The translations under genes and the position numbers were made by a program. Below the pieces are notes generated by a model. It had not been told where the DNA came from. It ran no database searches and was given only the letters and a program-made list of their open reading frames with translations. DNA of 64,000 nt from assembly GCA_963750995.1 (NCBI GenBank), contig CAVVST010000004.1, positions 186,001-250,000 on the forward strand. Reading direction: 5' to 3'. This DNA comes from CAVVST01 sp963750995 (GTDB lineage Bacteria > Acidobacteriota > Vicinamibacteria > Vicinamibacterales > UBA2999). Each line of letters begins with the position of its first letter. The stretch's first letter is position 1. Positions 1 to 8,093 of this stretch are shown here, piece after piece.

Positions 1-2
1 GA

Positions 3-728
3 CGACTGGCGGAGGCTGAAGCCTCATTCCGCGCGGCTGCGCTGGTCGAACCGGATAATCCGTATATCCCGGCGGCGCTGGCCGGCGTCTTGGTACGGGC
101 CGGGAGAGTGGACGAAGCGCGCGACCGCGCCGCACTTGGCGTGGCGCTGGCCGAGCATCGTGATGCGCGTGCACGCGCCGCGGCGTACGAAGCGGCCGCG
201 CGGGTCGCGCTCGCGGAGAACCAACCGGAGCAGGCCGACCTGTTCGCCGAGGCCGCTCAACGCGAAGATCCCGCAGTGCCCATGACCCCATTCGTCCGCG
301 GCCGCATCCTGCACGCGGAGGGGCGATACGAGGAGTCGCTGGCCGCATTCGAGGAGGCCGCGGCGGTCGCCACGCAGCATCAGCGACCTTTGAGGGAGCT
401 GCACTGGTACCTTGGCGACACGCTCGCACGGCTCGAACGGCATCCCGAGGCCGAAGTGCAGTTCCGCGAGGAAATGCGGGACTTTCCGCGTAGTATCCGG
501 GCATACTCGAGCCTCGCCATGCTGTATCGCGCGTCCAACCGGCAGGCCGGCCTCGAAGAGACACTCGACGCGCTCATCGAAGCCGCCCCGACACCTGAGG
601 GCTACGACACGGCGGCCCGCCTCTGGGCGATCGCCGGCGAACCCGAGCGCGCCGCCACGCTCCGGGCCGACGCCCGTAGGCGCTTCCGCGGCGACCCCTC
701 CCTGACCCTCTTCCAGCGCCCGCGCTGA
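3..728 (+). CDS. TPR-repeat protein, C-terminal part (5' end outside window)
   Basis: The reading frame is open from the left edge, so the gene begins upstream; a TTG at 90 is only an internal codon. The visible 241 residues are alanine/glutamate-rich helical pairs with the TPR pattern (for example a helix around RLAEAEASFRAAALVEPDNP at the edge and GRYEESLAAFEEA near residue 105). The chain ends in ...LFQRPR and a TGA. TPR arrays are protein-interaction scaffolds. In this lineage they are often the C-terminal half of sulfatase, kinase or secreted proteins, but the missing N-terminus prevents a functional call. It lies seven bases upstream of a P450 gene in the same direction, so the two may be cotranscribed. 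Confidence 0.75.
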   Translation, partial: RLAEAEASFRAAALVEPDNPYIPAALAGVLVRAGRVDEARDRAALGVALAEHRDARARAAAYEAAARVALAENQPEQADLFAEAAQREDPAVPMTPFVRGRILHAEGRYEESLAAFEEAAAVATQHQRPLRELHWYLGDTLARLERHPEAEVQFREEMRDFPRSIRAYSSLAMLYRASNRQAGLEETLDALIEAAPTPEGYDTAARLWAIAGEPERAATLRADARRRFRGDPSLTLFQRPR

Positions 729-735
729 CCGTCCC

Positions 736-2115
736 GTGGATCCACGCCCGCCCGGACCGCGTGGCGTCCCGTTGCTCGGCATGCTGCCCGCCGTGCGGAA
801 GAACCCGACGTCGGTGTTCCTCGATGCCGCGCGCCGGTACGGCGAGGTGAGCTACTTCAAGATCGGCCCGCGGCACGGTTTCCTGGTGACCAATCCCGCC
901 GATATCAGGCATGTGCTTCAGGACAACGCCCGCAACTATCGCAAGAGTCCGCTGTACGACAAGCTTCGCGTGTTGCTCGGCAACGGACTGCTGACGAGCG
1001 AGGGGGACTTCTGGCTGCGCCAGCGGCGGATCGCGCAGCCGGCCTTTCATCGCCAGCGGATCGCCGCGCTCGCGGGCGTCATGGCCGCCGCCGCGCGGGA
1101 GGCGGCGGCGCACTGGGAAGCGGTCGCGTCAGCCGGACGGCCGGTGGACGTCGACGAAGAAATGATGCGCCTCACGCGCACCGTCGTCCTGCGGACGCTG
1201 CTCGGCGCCGACCTCGGCCCGTTCTCCGACACCGTCGACGATGCCTGGAGAGTGCTCAACGAGCATATCGCCGAGAGCTTCTGGTCCCTGGGATTGACCG
1301 ACTGGTGGCCGTCGGCCAGGAAACGTCGATCCCAGGCGGCGCGGGCCGTACTGCGCGGAGCGGTCGACCACGTCATCGCCGAACGCCGGCGGAACCCCTC
1401 TGACGGCGCCGATCTTCTGTCGATGCTGATGACGGCGCGCGACGAAGATACGGGCGAGGCGATGACCGACGAGCAGCTGCGCGTCGAGGTCACCACGTTT
1501 CTGCTGGCGGGACAGGAGACGACGTCGCTGGCGCTGACGTGGATCTGGTATCTGCTGTCGCAGCACCCGGTCGCGCAGCGGCGTCTCGAGGACGAGGTTG
1601 ACGCGGCGCTCGACGGCCGGCCTCCCGAGTACAACGACCTGGTGAACCTCCCGTACGTGCGCATGGTGATTGACGAGGCGATGCGTCTCTACCCGCCGGC
1701 GTGGGGCTTCTCACGACAAGCGATCGGCGACGACCACATCGGCGGCTTTCGTCTGCCGCGCGGATTCCTGGTGTTCGTCGTTCCATACGTCCTCCACCGC
1801 CTGCCGGCGTTCTGGAACAATCCGGACGTCTTCGATCCCGAGCGCTTCACGCCCGAACGCGGCGCCGATCGACCGAAGTTCGTGTATCTGCCGTTTGGCG
1901 CCGGCCCGCGGCAGTGCATCGGCAACCAGTTCGCGTTGATCGAAGCGCACCTCGTCGTCGCGACGCTGGCGCAGCGATACCGGCTGCATCTCGTCCCTGG
2001 CCACCGGGTCGAACCCTGGCCGCTCATTACGCTGCGTCCCCGATTCGGAATGCCGATGATCGTCGAACGGCGGTCGGTGCGATCCGGGACGGGTTCGTGG
2101 GTGCAAACGCACTGA
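736..2115 (+). CDS. Cytochrome P450
   Basis: A heme-thiolate monooxygenase of 459 residues, the usual bacterial length. All diagnostic motifs are visible: the I-helix oxygen-activation motif AGQETTS near residues 258-264, the K-helix ExxR (E314, R317; EAMRLYPP), and the heme loop FGAGPRQCIG starting at F387 with proximal ligand Cys394. No signal peptide or fused reductase domain is seen, so it must take electrons from a separate ferredoxin or flavodoxin. The start is GTG at 736, giving the proline-rich N-terminus (DPRPPGPRGVPLLG) typical of soluble CYPs. Substrate cannot be inferred; the LYPPAW and AGQETT signature resembles the broad CYP4/CYP102-like fatty-acid-oxidising clan of bacterial P450s. 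Confidence 0.95.
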   Translation: MDPRPPGPRGVPLLGMLPAVRKNPTSVFLDAARRYGEVSYFKIGPRHGFLVTNPADIRHVLQDNARNYRKSPLYDKLRVLLGNGLLTSEGDFWLRQRRIAQPAFHRQRIAALAGVMAAAAREAAAHWEAVASAGRPVDVDEEMMRLTRTVVLRTLLGADLGPFSDTVDDAWRVLNEHIAESFWSLGLTDWWPSARKRRSQAARAVLRGAVDHVIAERRRNPSDGADLLSMLMTARDEDTGEAMTDEQLRVEVTTFLLAGQETTSLALTWIWYLLSQHPVAQRRLEDEVDAALDGRPPEYNDLVNLPYVRMVIDEAMRLYPPAWGFSRQAIGDDHIGGFRLPRGFLVFVVPYVLHRLPAFWNNPDVFDPERFTPERGADRPKFVYLPFGAGPRQCIGNQFALIEAHLVVATLAQRYRLHLVPGHRVEPWPLITLRPRFGMPMIVERRSVRSGTGSWVQTH

Positions 2116-2119
2116 CGCG

Positions 2120-2171
2120 CGTCGGTGCGAGGCCGACGGGAAGTCGGTGCGAGGCGAGGCGAGGCGCGACG
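2120..2171. repeat. Palindromic intergenic repeat, family A
   Basis: CGTCGGT-gcgag-GCCGACG forms a hairpin, followed by GGGAAGTC and a second partial copy, GTCGGTGCGAGG. A 26-base stretch (2120-2145) recurs with two changes at 3791-3816. It fills the gap between the P450 gene and the small cysteine-rich gene. It is probably a miniature non-coding repeat; no function is assigned. Confidence 0.6.
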
Positions 2172-2180
2172 CTTGGCGGC

Positions 2181-2375
2181 ATGAGACGTATGGATGACGA
2201 ATTCGTGGTGACGTGCCCGTATTGCGGCGAGGAGGGCGTGATCTACGTGGAGCCGGACGTCAGCGGGAGTTTCGTCCAGGACTGCGAGGTGTGCTGCAAT
2301 CCCTGGCGCGTGCGCGTCGTTCGGGAAGGCAACCATCGCTTCGTCGACCTGAGCCGCGCCGACGGCTCCGAGTAA
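2181..2375 (+). CDS. CPXCG-motif cysteine-rich small protein
   Basis: A 64-residue protein. It carries CPYCGEEG near the N-terminus and a second pair, CEVCCNPW, about 22 residues later. This is the layout of the CPXCG cysteine-rich family (Cys_rich_CPXG), presumed zinc ribbons of unknown function. The ATG at 2181 is used; another in-frame ATG follows three codons later and cannot be excluded. It is followed after 12 bases by a hypothetical gene in the same direction. Confidence 0.75.
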   Translation: MRRMDDEFVVTCPYCGEEGVIYVEPDVSGSFVQDCEVCCNPWRVRVVREGNHRFVDLSRADGSE

Positions 2376-2387
2376 ACGAGTTGATCA

Positions 2388-2771
2388 ATGGCCGAGTTGA
2401 CCGCGGTTCCGTTGTTGATCGAATTCGCGGCTGGGACACGTCTCGTCCGCCAGCCCGACCTCCCTCAAGGGCTGCCAATCGTTCGGAACGGTCCGCCTGG
2501 CACCTTCGTGACCTTCCCCGACGGCCTTCACGTGTCGCTGCCGACTGATCAGATCGTGTGGTCGGATGACAGCGGGGCGGGCGCATGCGTCGGCTTCGGC
2601 GGCATGCAGTTCGACCGCAGAGACGGCGAACGGCTGATCTTCCATCGAGTCCGCGAGATGCATCCGGAGGAGGCGCTGTCTCCCGCCCGCAGCCGGATCA
2701 TGGTGCTCGACGTGAAATGGGTATCGTCCATTTCAATCGACGGACATCGCGTTAACATGTTGCCACGATGA
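2388..2771 (+). CDS. Hypothetical protein
   Basis: A 127-residue protein that I do not recognise. It has no signal peptide, membrane span or metal motif. The body is mixed beta-like, with a short Gly-rich stretch (GAGACVGFGGMQF) in the middle and a basic C-terminus. Its stop codon overlaps the next start (ATGA at 2768-2771), so it is translationally coupled to the SLOG-like gene and may act with it. The open frame is supported by that coupling more than by similarity. Confidence 0.5.
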   Translation: MAELTAVPLLIEFAAGTRLVRQPDLPQGLPIVRNGPPGTFVTFPDGLHVSLPTDQIVWSDDSGAGACVGFGGMQFDRRDGERLIFHRVREMHPEEALSPARSRIMVLDVKWVSSISIDGHRVNMLPR

Positions 2772-3325
2772 ACCCATCCGAGTGCATTCTCTTCAGCGGC
2801 GGCGCGCCGGGCGCCGAAGCACAGTTCGGTGCCTGCGCCGAGCGCCACGGTGTCGAGGAAGTCAACTTCACCTTCGAGGGTCACCGGATCGATCGACATC
2901 GTGGCGTCCGGGTGCTCAACCACGAGGAACTGCTTGCCGGCGACGTGAGTCTTGAATACGTCTCGCGCCTGATGCATCGCCGATACGCCGAGGGACCGAC
3001 CATCCGCAAAGTGCTCCAGACGCTCTGGTACCAGGTGAACAACGGCCAGGAGATCTACGTCATCGGCGCGATCAACGAGGACGACACGGTCCGCGGCGGT
3101 ACCGGCTGGGGCGCCGAGTTCGCCAAACTCTGCAACAAGCCGCTCTACACGTTCGACCAGGGGCGCGATGCCTGGTTTCGGTGGACCGGCTCGGCGTGGA
3201 CGCCTGCCGGTGGCGAGGCCGCGCCGCGCATCACCCACCCGCACTTCACCGGAACCGGCACCAGGACCCTGGCCGAGAACAGCAAGCGCGCGATCGAAGA
3301 TCTCTTCAAACGATCGTTTACCTAG
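2768..3325 (+). CDS. SLOG/DprA-like Rossmann-fold protein
   Basis: 185 residues. The N-terminal FSGGAPGAEAQFGACAERHG (from about residue 9) has the SGGxxGAExxF signature of the SLOG superfamily (LOG, DprA/Smf, DUF2493-like proteins), a nucleotide-sugar or nucleotide-ligand binding fold. A later IYVIGAI strand followed by RGGTGWGAEFA fits the second glycine-rich loop of that fold. Family members sense or process nucleotide derivatives; the ligand here is unknown. The start ATG overlaps the upstream hypothetical gene. The SLOG assignment is my reading of the motif pattern and is not certain. Confidence 0.6.
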   Translation: MNPSECILFSGGAPGAEAQFGACAERHGVEEVNFTFEGHRIDRHRGVRVLNHEELLAGDVSLEYVSRLMHRRYAEGPTIRKVLQTLWYQVNNGQEIYVIGAINEDDTVRGGTGWGAEFAKLCNKPLYTFDQGRDAWFRWTGSAWTPAGGEAAPRITHPHFTGTGTRTLAENSKRAIEDLFKRSFT

Positions 3326-3351
3326 GACGGCTTCGCCCACGTCATCCCGAG

Positions 3352-3708
3352 ATGGGCAATCGCGGAAACGCCAGGACCGTCTATTCAACCGGCGCCGGCC
3401 GCATCTGCCCGACATGCGGATGGCCGGAGCACAACTGCCAGTGCAGCAGCAATCGCGAGGAGCCTGTTCCCGCAAAGCTGGTGGCCAAGCTGCGGCTGGA
3501 AAAAAAATCGCGCGGCGGCAAAACCGTCACCGTTGTCGACGGGCTCCCGCGGAATAACGCGTTCCTCAAGGACCTCAGCCAGGAACTGAAACGCGCCTGC
3601 GGCACCGGCGGTTCGGTGTTCGAGACCGGTGTCGAGGTCCAGGGCGACATGCGCGAACGCGTGCGCGAACTGCTGCTCAAGAAGGGGTTCACCGTCAAAG
3701 GCGGGTAG
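3352..3708 (+). CDS. SUI1/eIF1-family translation factor (YciH-like)
   Basis: 118 residues. The N-terminal zinc-ribbon-like CPTCGWPEHNCQC is followed by the SUI1 fold: KSRGGKTVTVVDGL, then LKRACGTGGSV and VQGDMRERVRELLLKKGF. This matches bacterial YciH proteins, relatives of eukaryotic initiation factor eIF1 thought to act on the small ribosomal subunit and on start-site selection. The ATG at 3352 gives the usual family length. It sits among other translation-linked small genes (SEC-C, ArfB). Confidence 0.88.
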   Translation: MGNRGNARTVYSTGAGRICPTCGWPEHNCQCSSNREEPVPAKLVAKLRLEKKSRGGKTVTVVDGLPRNNAFLKDLSQELKRACGTGGSVFETGVEVQGDMRERVRELLLKKGFTVKGG

Positions 3709-3837
3709 CGTCGCGCACCGCGTCGGTGCAACACGAGCTTCGCCTGTCCGTGCGAGGCGGAAGAGATGTCGGTGCGAAGCGTCTAACGCTCGTCGGTGCG
3801 AGACCGACGAGAAGTCCCGTCGCACCCGACCCGCGTC
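3709..3837. repeat. Palindromic repeat cluster, family A
   Basis: The 129-base gap holds several degenerate copies of GTCGGTGCGA. The best is CGTCGGT-gcgag-ACCGACG at 3791-3809, a perfect 7-base stem with a 5-base loop. The 26-base unit 3791-3816 matches 2120-2145 at 24 of 26 positions. It lies between two genes that converge (SUI1 on +, the next on -), so it may double as a transcription stop; no U-tract is present. Confidence 0.55.
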
Positions 3838-4218
3838 CTATTTCTTGACCGGTTTCTTGACCAGTCTGGGCGGCTGACGATCCTCCTTTCGCGTTCCGAT
3901 TGCCGGCACAAAGGCATCGTCCGGCATTTCTCGGGCGAGACCGCCGGCGACATCGCGCGCTTCACGGGCTCTGCGCCTTCCTGCGATGAGTGCCTGCTTA
4001 TGCGAGTCGCTCAGGACGCGTCTGGCCTTGACGTGCCGTGGCAGCACGGCAGCCGCGATGTCCTCGGCCGGGACATCGGCCGCGGCTGGACGCACCGCCG
4101 CGGCTTGGGTCCCCCCGGCGCCGAGCGCCGCGATCGCCCTGTCAACCGCGGCGAGCTGATCCAGTAATTCGCGGCGTTGCTCTTCGAGCATACGCACGAT
4201 GTGCTTCAACGTGGTCAA
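3838..4218 (-). CDS. Hypothetical small helical protein
   Basis: 126 residues. The N-terminal third (residues 1-32, KHIVRMLEEQRRELLDQLAA) predicts a coiled coil. A low-complexity Ala/Pro linker follows, then a basic segment (SDSHKQALIAGRRRAREA) and a KKPVKK tail. A TTG start is chosen because a full AGGAGG lies five bases upstream on the minus strand (4226-4231 region). The basic segment suggests nucleic-acid contact, but I know no characterised family. Confidence 0.65.
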   Translation of the reverse strand: MTTLKHIVRMLEEQRRELLDQLAAVDRAIAALGAGGTQAAAVRPAAADVPAEDIAAAVLPRHVKARRVLSDSHKQALIAGRRRAREARDVAGGLAREMPDDAFVPAIGTRKEDRQPPRLVKKPVKK

Positions 4219-4302
4219 GGGTACCTCCTGGTGCGGAAGCGTGCGGGATCGGGATTCGAGGGATCATAGACACAGTCTTCGGCGAAGAGAGGATCATTCA
4301 GG

Positions 4303-4575
4303 ATGGATAAAGCCCCGGTCGCTCGACCCGGCCGCAACGAACCCTGTCGATGCGGTTCAGGTCGCAAATACAAACAGTGTTGTCTCGACAAGGACGAGGC
4401 GGAGGCCCGCGTCGCTCGCGCCAAGGCCGTTGCCGAGGCGCCGGAGTCTTCCTCCGATGCCGCCCCGGCGTCTCCGCGGGCACCGAAACATACGACACAG
4501 CAGCCCTGGAAGGCGTCACCCACGCGCGGTGCTCACCAGCGCGTGCGGACGCCTCGCAAGGTTGGAGGCACCTGA
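4303..4575 (+). CDS. SEC-C metal-binding motif protein
   Basis: A 90-residue protein. Residues 9-27 carry the SEC-C zinc motif (RNEPCRCGSGRKYKQCC), the same module found at the C-terminus of SecA and in many small proteins. The rest is Ala/Pro/Lys-rich and probably disordered. In SecA this motif binds SecB and ribosomes; for standalone proteins the partner is unknown. It lies 11 bases ahead of arfB in the same direction. Confidence 0.8.
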   Translation: MDKAPVARPGRNEPCRCGSGRKYKQCCLDKDEAEARVARAKAVAEAPESSSDAAPASPRAPKHTTQQPWKASPTRGAHQRVRTPRKVGGT

Positions 4576-4586
4576 GATCCGAATCG

Positions 4587-4988
4587 ATGATCCTTGACGA
4601 CCGTGACATCGAAGAGCGCTTCGTTCGCGCGTCCGGACCTGGCGGTCAGAACGTCAACAAGGTCGCGACGGCGGTTGAGCTGCGCTTCAATGTTCGGGGA
4701 TCGTCCCTGTCGCCCGAGGTGAAGGAACGATTGATCTCCATCGCCGGCGAGCGGATGACGTCGAACGGTGTGCTGCTCATCGACAGCCGGACCCATCGAA
4801 CGCAGGCGCAGAATCGGGTCGCCGCGCGCGAGCGGCTGATCGCGCTGATACAAAAGGCAATGATCCGGCCGCGCGCACGCCGGCCGACGAAACCGCGGAA
4901 AGGTGCCCGGGAGTCGCGCCTCTCGTCAAAGAAGTTGCGCGGCACTGTCAAGCACCTGAGGGGACGCGCCGGAGTTGACGACGATTAG
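4587..4988 (+). CDS. arfB: Ribosome-rescue peptidyl-tRNA hydrolase ArfB
   Basis: 133 residues. The RF-1-type catalytic loop ASGPGGQNVNKV (GGQ near residues 18-20) lies in a domain about 100 residues long. A basic C-terminal tail (RPRARRPTKPRKG, KKLRGTVKHLRGR) inserts into the empty mRNA channel in this family. ArfB hydrolyses peptidyl-tRNA on ribosomes stalled without a stop codon. The ATG at 4587 starts the protein ten residues before the conserved FVRASG, slightly shorter than E. coli YaeJ. No ssrA/smpB is visible in the window. Confidence 0.88.
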   Translation: MILDDRDIEERFVRASGPGGQNVNKVATAVELRFNVRGSSLSPEVKERLISIAGERMTSNGVLLIDSRTHRTQAQNRVAARERLIALIQKAMIRPRARRPTKPRKGARESRLSSKKLRGTVKHLRGRAGVDDD

Positions 4989-5020
4989 CGGGTCGTCACG
5001 GCCTGACGCTCGTCGCACGC

Positions 5021-6013
5021 TCACTGCGTCCGGGTTGGGTGCGCGGCAATGACGACGAGCCCGACTCCTGCCCAGAACAGGCTTCTGACCTTCCGCACCA
5101 CCGCCAGTGAGACGCCGGCTGTCGGGTTCAGCGACAGGATCGGGGCCAGCGCGCCGGTGAGCGCCTCGTCCACGCCGATGCGGAACGGGACGAACTTGAA
5201 GGCGACGATGATGATACGGTTGACCGACTCGAACACCACCGCCTGCCCCAATGTCGGGCGAAGGCCTGCCGCGCCGAAGCCGGGCGAAGGCGGGTCGCCA
5301 AGGAGCCATCGCAGCGTCAGGAACACCTCGATGACCGCCAGCACGTGAAACGCGGCGTCGAGTGCGAACGCCTGCCAGAGCCGGCCGGGGTGTTCGGCCG
5401 CGAAGCCGGCAACGGCCTGGCGCGCGGCGGCGGCCCGCTCCCGCCACGGCGCGCGGGCGCCGCGCCGCTCGTCCCAGGTGCCGCGCATCAGCCGCCACGC
5501 GACGCCCGCCCCGGACGCGAGCGCCGCAAGCGCCGCAACGAGCGACCATCGCCATTCCTGGCTCAATGGGACCGTGACCAGGAGCACGACGAACCCGACG
5601 GCCACCATCGCCACGACCGACAGGGCATAGAGCAGGTTCTCGACCGCCAGCGACGCAATCGAGTCGCGCGTCGCCAGGTGATGCCGGGTCAGAAATACCT
5701 TGGTCGGTTCGCTCGCGAGGATGCCGAACGGTGTGATGGTGCCGGCGGTGTCGCCGGCAAGGAAGGCGCTGAAGGCGCGGCCGTACGTCAGTCGCGCGCC
5801 GGGCGCCATGCACAGCCGCCACGCGGCCGCCCGGAGCGCGAGCCGGAGCCCGGCCAGCGCGAGGATGACCAGGAGACCCCAGCCGACGCGCTGGATGCCG
5901 TCGAGAATGTCAGCGGGACCGGTTCGCCAGACGACCCAGGCGAAGAGCGCCGCGCCGCCGAGCGTGCAGGCGGCGGCGAGCAGCCGCGCCGGAACCCGGC
6001 GGCCGCTCGTCAC
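5021..6013 (-). CDS. YbhN/LPG-synthase-TM family integral membrane protein
   Basis: 330 residues with about eight hydrophobic spans. It shows the flippase-like pattern LAGDTAGTITPFGILASEP (residues 90-110), a conserved block of the UPF0104/AglD family, and a later FESVNRIIIVAFKFVPFRIGVDEA. Members resemble the membrane half of lysylphosphatidylglycerol synthase and are proposed lipid flippases or transferases. The GTG start overlaps the stop of atpF (GTGA), so it is cotranscribed with the F0 genes, though a functional link is not evident. Confidence 0.82.
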   Translation of the reverse strand: MTSGRRVPARLLAAACTLGGAALFAWVVWRTGPADILDGIQRVGWGLLVILALAGLRLALRAAAWRLCMAPGARLTYGRAFSAFLAGDTAGTITPFGILASEPTKVFLTRHHLATRDSIASLAVENLLYALSVVAMVAVGFVVLLVTVPLSQEWRWSLVAALAALASGAGVAWRLMRGTWDERRGARAPWRERAAAARQAVAGFAAEHPGRLWQAFALDAAFHVLAVIEVFLTLRWLLGDPPSPGFGAAGLRPTLGQAVVFESVNRIIIVAFKFVPFRIGVDEALTGALAPILSLNPTAGVSLAVVRKVRSLFWAGVGLVVIAAHPTRTQ

Positions 6014-6516
6014 ACGTGCCGGCGGGTTTCCACCTGCTTCAGGGTGTCTTCGATCAGCCCCTCGTGGTCTTCCTTCGACACCTGACGCTTGAGGATCTTC
6101 GAGGCGATGGCGACCGAGAGCTCGACCGCCTCGTTGCGGATTTGCTGGACGGCGCGCGCCGTCTCCATCTGGATCTGCTTCTCGGCGTTCTTGACGATCG
6201 CCGCCGCCTCCGCGCGCGACTTCTGCTTCAGCTCCTCGCGCAGGGCCTCGGCGTCAGACCGGCTGCGCGAGATGATCGACTCGGCCTCGACGCGCGCCTG
6301 CCGCATCATCTCGGCAGACTCACGCTGCAGCCGCTCGAGCTCCTGGCGCGCCTTCTGGGCGTCCTCGAGCGACCTGGCAATGGTCGCGCGCCGACGCTCC
6401 AGCGCCTCGAGCAGCGGCCGCCAGGCGAACTTCGCCAGCAGCGCGACCAGCACGAGGAAGGTCAGGATCGTCCAGATGAACAGCCCGGGGTCGGGCTGGA
6501 CCAGCGGGTTATCCAT
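6010..6516 (-). CDS. atpF: ATP synthase F0 subunit b
   Basis: 168 residues: one N-terminal membrane span (FIWTILTFLVLVALLAKFAW), then a long charged coiled-coil stalk rich in Ala, Glu and Arg, with a C-terminal helix. This is the classic peripheral-stalk b subunit that holds the F1 head to subunit a. Only one b gene is seen (no b'). It follows atpE by three bases. The F1 genes that usually follow (atpH/A/G/D/C) are absent, so the F1 operon must lie elsewhere. Confidence 0.95.
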   Translation of the reverse strand: MDNPLVQPDPGLFIWTILTFLVLVALLAKFAWRPLLEALERRRATIARSLEDAQKARQELERLQRESAEMMRQARVEAESIISRSRSDAEALREELKQKSRAEAAAIVKNAEKQIQMETARAVQQIRNEAVELSVAIASKILKRQVSKEDHEGLIEDTLKQVETRRHV

Positions 6517-6519
6517 GAC

Positions 6520-6735
6520 TTACCTCAGGAGCACGATCAGCAGACAGAACACCTCGGCAAGAATCGCGACGCCTTCGAGCAGGAAGAGCGGCAGGTTCAC
6601 CGCGCCCGTGATCTGGGCGACCGCGCTCGGCTGACGCGCAATCCCCTCGGCCAGCCCCTGGGCCAGCTTCCCGATTCCCAGACCCGCGCCGATGACGGCC
6701 AGACCAAGGCCGATCCCGGCACCCATGTAGTGCAA
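6520..6735 (-). CDS. atpE: ATP synthase F0 subunit c
   Basis: About 71 residues forming the two-helix hairpin of the proton-translocating ring: GAGIGLGLAVIGAGLGIGK, a polar loop with ARQPSA, and helix 2 with the essential carboxylate in LLEGVAILAEVF (Glu in the LEG triplet). The start is uncertain. TTG at 6735 gives MHYMGAG, similar to c subunits of related bacteria; ATG at 6726 is the alternative. The open frame runs further upstream only because it joins part of the frameshifted atpB. Confidence 0.9.
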   Translation of the reverse strand: MHYMGAGIGLGLAVIGAGLGIGKLAQGLAEGIARQPSAVAQITGAVNLPLFLLEGVAILAEVFCLLIVLLR

Positions 6736-6788
6736 GGAAATTCCATTCCGTCTCCTCCGTATCGTACGTACGCTTCGTCCGTACCGTC

Positions 6789-7724
6789 TTAGTGGTGCGC
6801 GTGTATGGCCATGCCGATGAACACGGCCGTCAAGAGCGTGAATACGTAAGCCTGGACCAGGATCACGATGATCTCGAGCGCCGAGATGCCGACCGCGAGC
6901 GGCACCGAGAACGCCAGGCCAATCCCCATCCCGACCATCTGACCGGCCATCTCCGTGAAGATGAACACGAACGACAGGATCGCGAGGATGGCGATGTGGC
7001 CGCCCGTCATGTTCGCCGCAAGTCGCATCGTCAGCGCGAACGGCCGCACCAGCATGCCGAGGATCTCGATCGGAATCAGCGCCACCGCGAGCGCGGGCGA
7101 GACGCCGTGCGGCACCAGGTTCTTCCAGTGCCCGACCACGCCGTGCGCCTTCGAGCCGGCGACGATGATGGCGAAGAAACTGACCATGGCGAGCGCGGCC
7201 GTGACGTTGAAGTTGGAGGTCGCGGTGGAGCCGCCGTGCAGCACCATGCCGAGGAAGGACGTCCTCGCTGAAGTGGAACACGTAGTGGTTCAGCAGCCCG
7301 AGCACCTCGAACACCGGGATCATGCCGATCGCGTTCGCACTCAGGATGAAGACGAACAGCGTCAGCAGCAGCGGCGTCCACGCGTTGGTCCACTTGCCGC
7401 CGACGCTTGGCGACACGACCGTGTCGCGGATGAACTCCACCACCGATTCGAGCGCGTTCATGAAGCCGGTGGGCACGAGCCGGTCCTGCCGCAGGTAGCG
7501 GCGCACGGTCAGCGGTGACGACCAGGAAGACCGATCGCCGCCACCACCCACAGCATGAACACGTGCTTGGTGACCGAGAAGTCGATGCCGCCGATGGTCG
7601 GCAGGTGAATCAGCGGGTGATCGAGGCCGCTGTTGGCGACGTGCTCGATGATCACCTCGCCGGCATTGAACCCTTCGGCGGCGGCTTCAGCCGCGTGCTC
7701 GGTTGCCTGTGCTTCGATCTGCAT
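6789..7724 (-). CDS. atpB: ATP synthase F0 subunit a (frame interrupted twice)
   Basis: Three successive frames together spell one complete subunit a of about 311 residues. Residues 1-65 (MQIEAQATEH to HVFMLWVVAAI) read from 7724. The middle part (LTVRRYLRQDRLVPTGFMN to NHYVFHFSEDV) is shifted by -1 near 7515-7540. The C-terminal half (HGGSTATSNFNVTAALAM, FALTMRLAANMTGGH, LEIIVILVQAYVFTLL) is shifted by +1 near 7255-7262. The conserved proton-channel arginine is in the FALTMRLAANM helix. The two shifts cancel, so the total length is a multiple of three. Since this protein is essential, sequence errors are more likely than a pseudogene. Confidence 0.85.
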
Positions 7725-7731
7725 CACCGCC

Positions 7732-8093
7732 TTAAGCGTTGCCCCCGAACAGACGCTGCAGGCAGAGCGCCTCGAACAGGTGCAGCGCAATGAAATATGC
7801 CGTAAAGCTGATGACGAACGGCAGCGGCCGCAACGACAGCACGCCGAGCATCACCGTGACGTAGGCGCCGAAGAACACCAGCTTGCCGCCGAACGCGGCC
7901 ACCATCAGCGGCGTCAGCTGTTCCGGACGCGCGCGCGTAAGTGCGGGTCACCAGCACCCACGTGGCCACGCGCCCCCGCGAGCGGCGCGATCATCCCGAA
8001 CAGCAGCTCGACGTCGCTTTCGATTCCCGGCACCGCCGCAATCGCGAGCCACGACCCGATCGCCGCGCCGACCATCCACCACGCCGGCTTCAT
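7732..8093 (-). CDS. atpI: AtpI-like ATP synthase accessory membrane protein (frame interrupted twice)
   Basis: The protein is recovered only by joining three frames. MKPAWWMVGAAIGSWLAIAA starts at ATG 8093. ATWVLVTRTYARA follows after an extra base in the GC-rich run at 7965-7978. EQLTPLMVAAFGGKLVFF to LFEALCLQRLFGGNA ends at TAA 7732, after a second extra base in the alternating GC run near 7928-7936. The result is about 120 residues with four membrane spans, as in the ATP-synthase I family that helps assemble the c-ring and transport Mg. The start overlaps the atpZ stop (ATGA). Confidence 0.7.
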
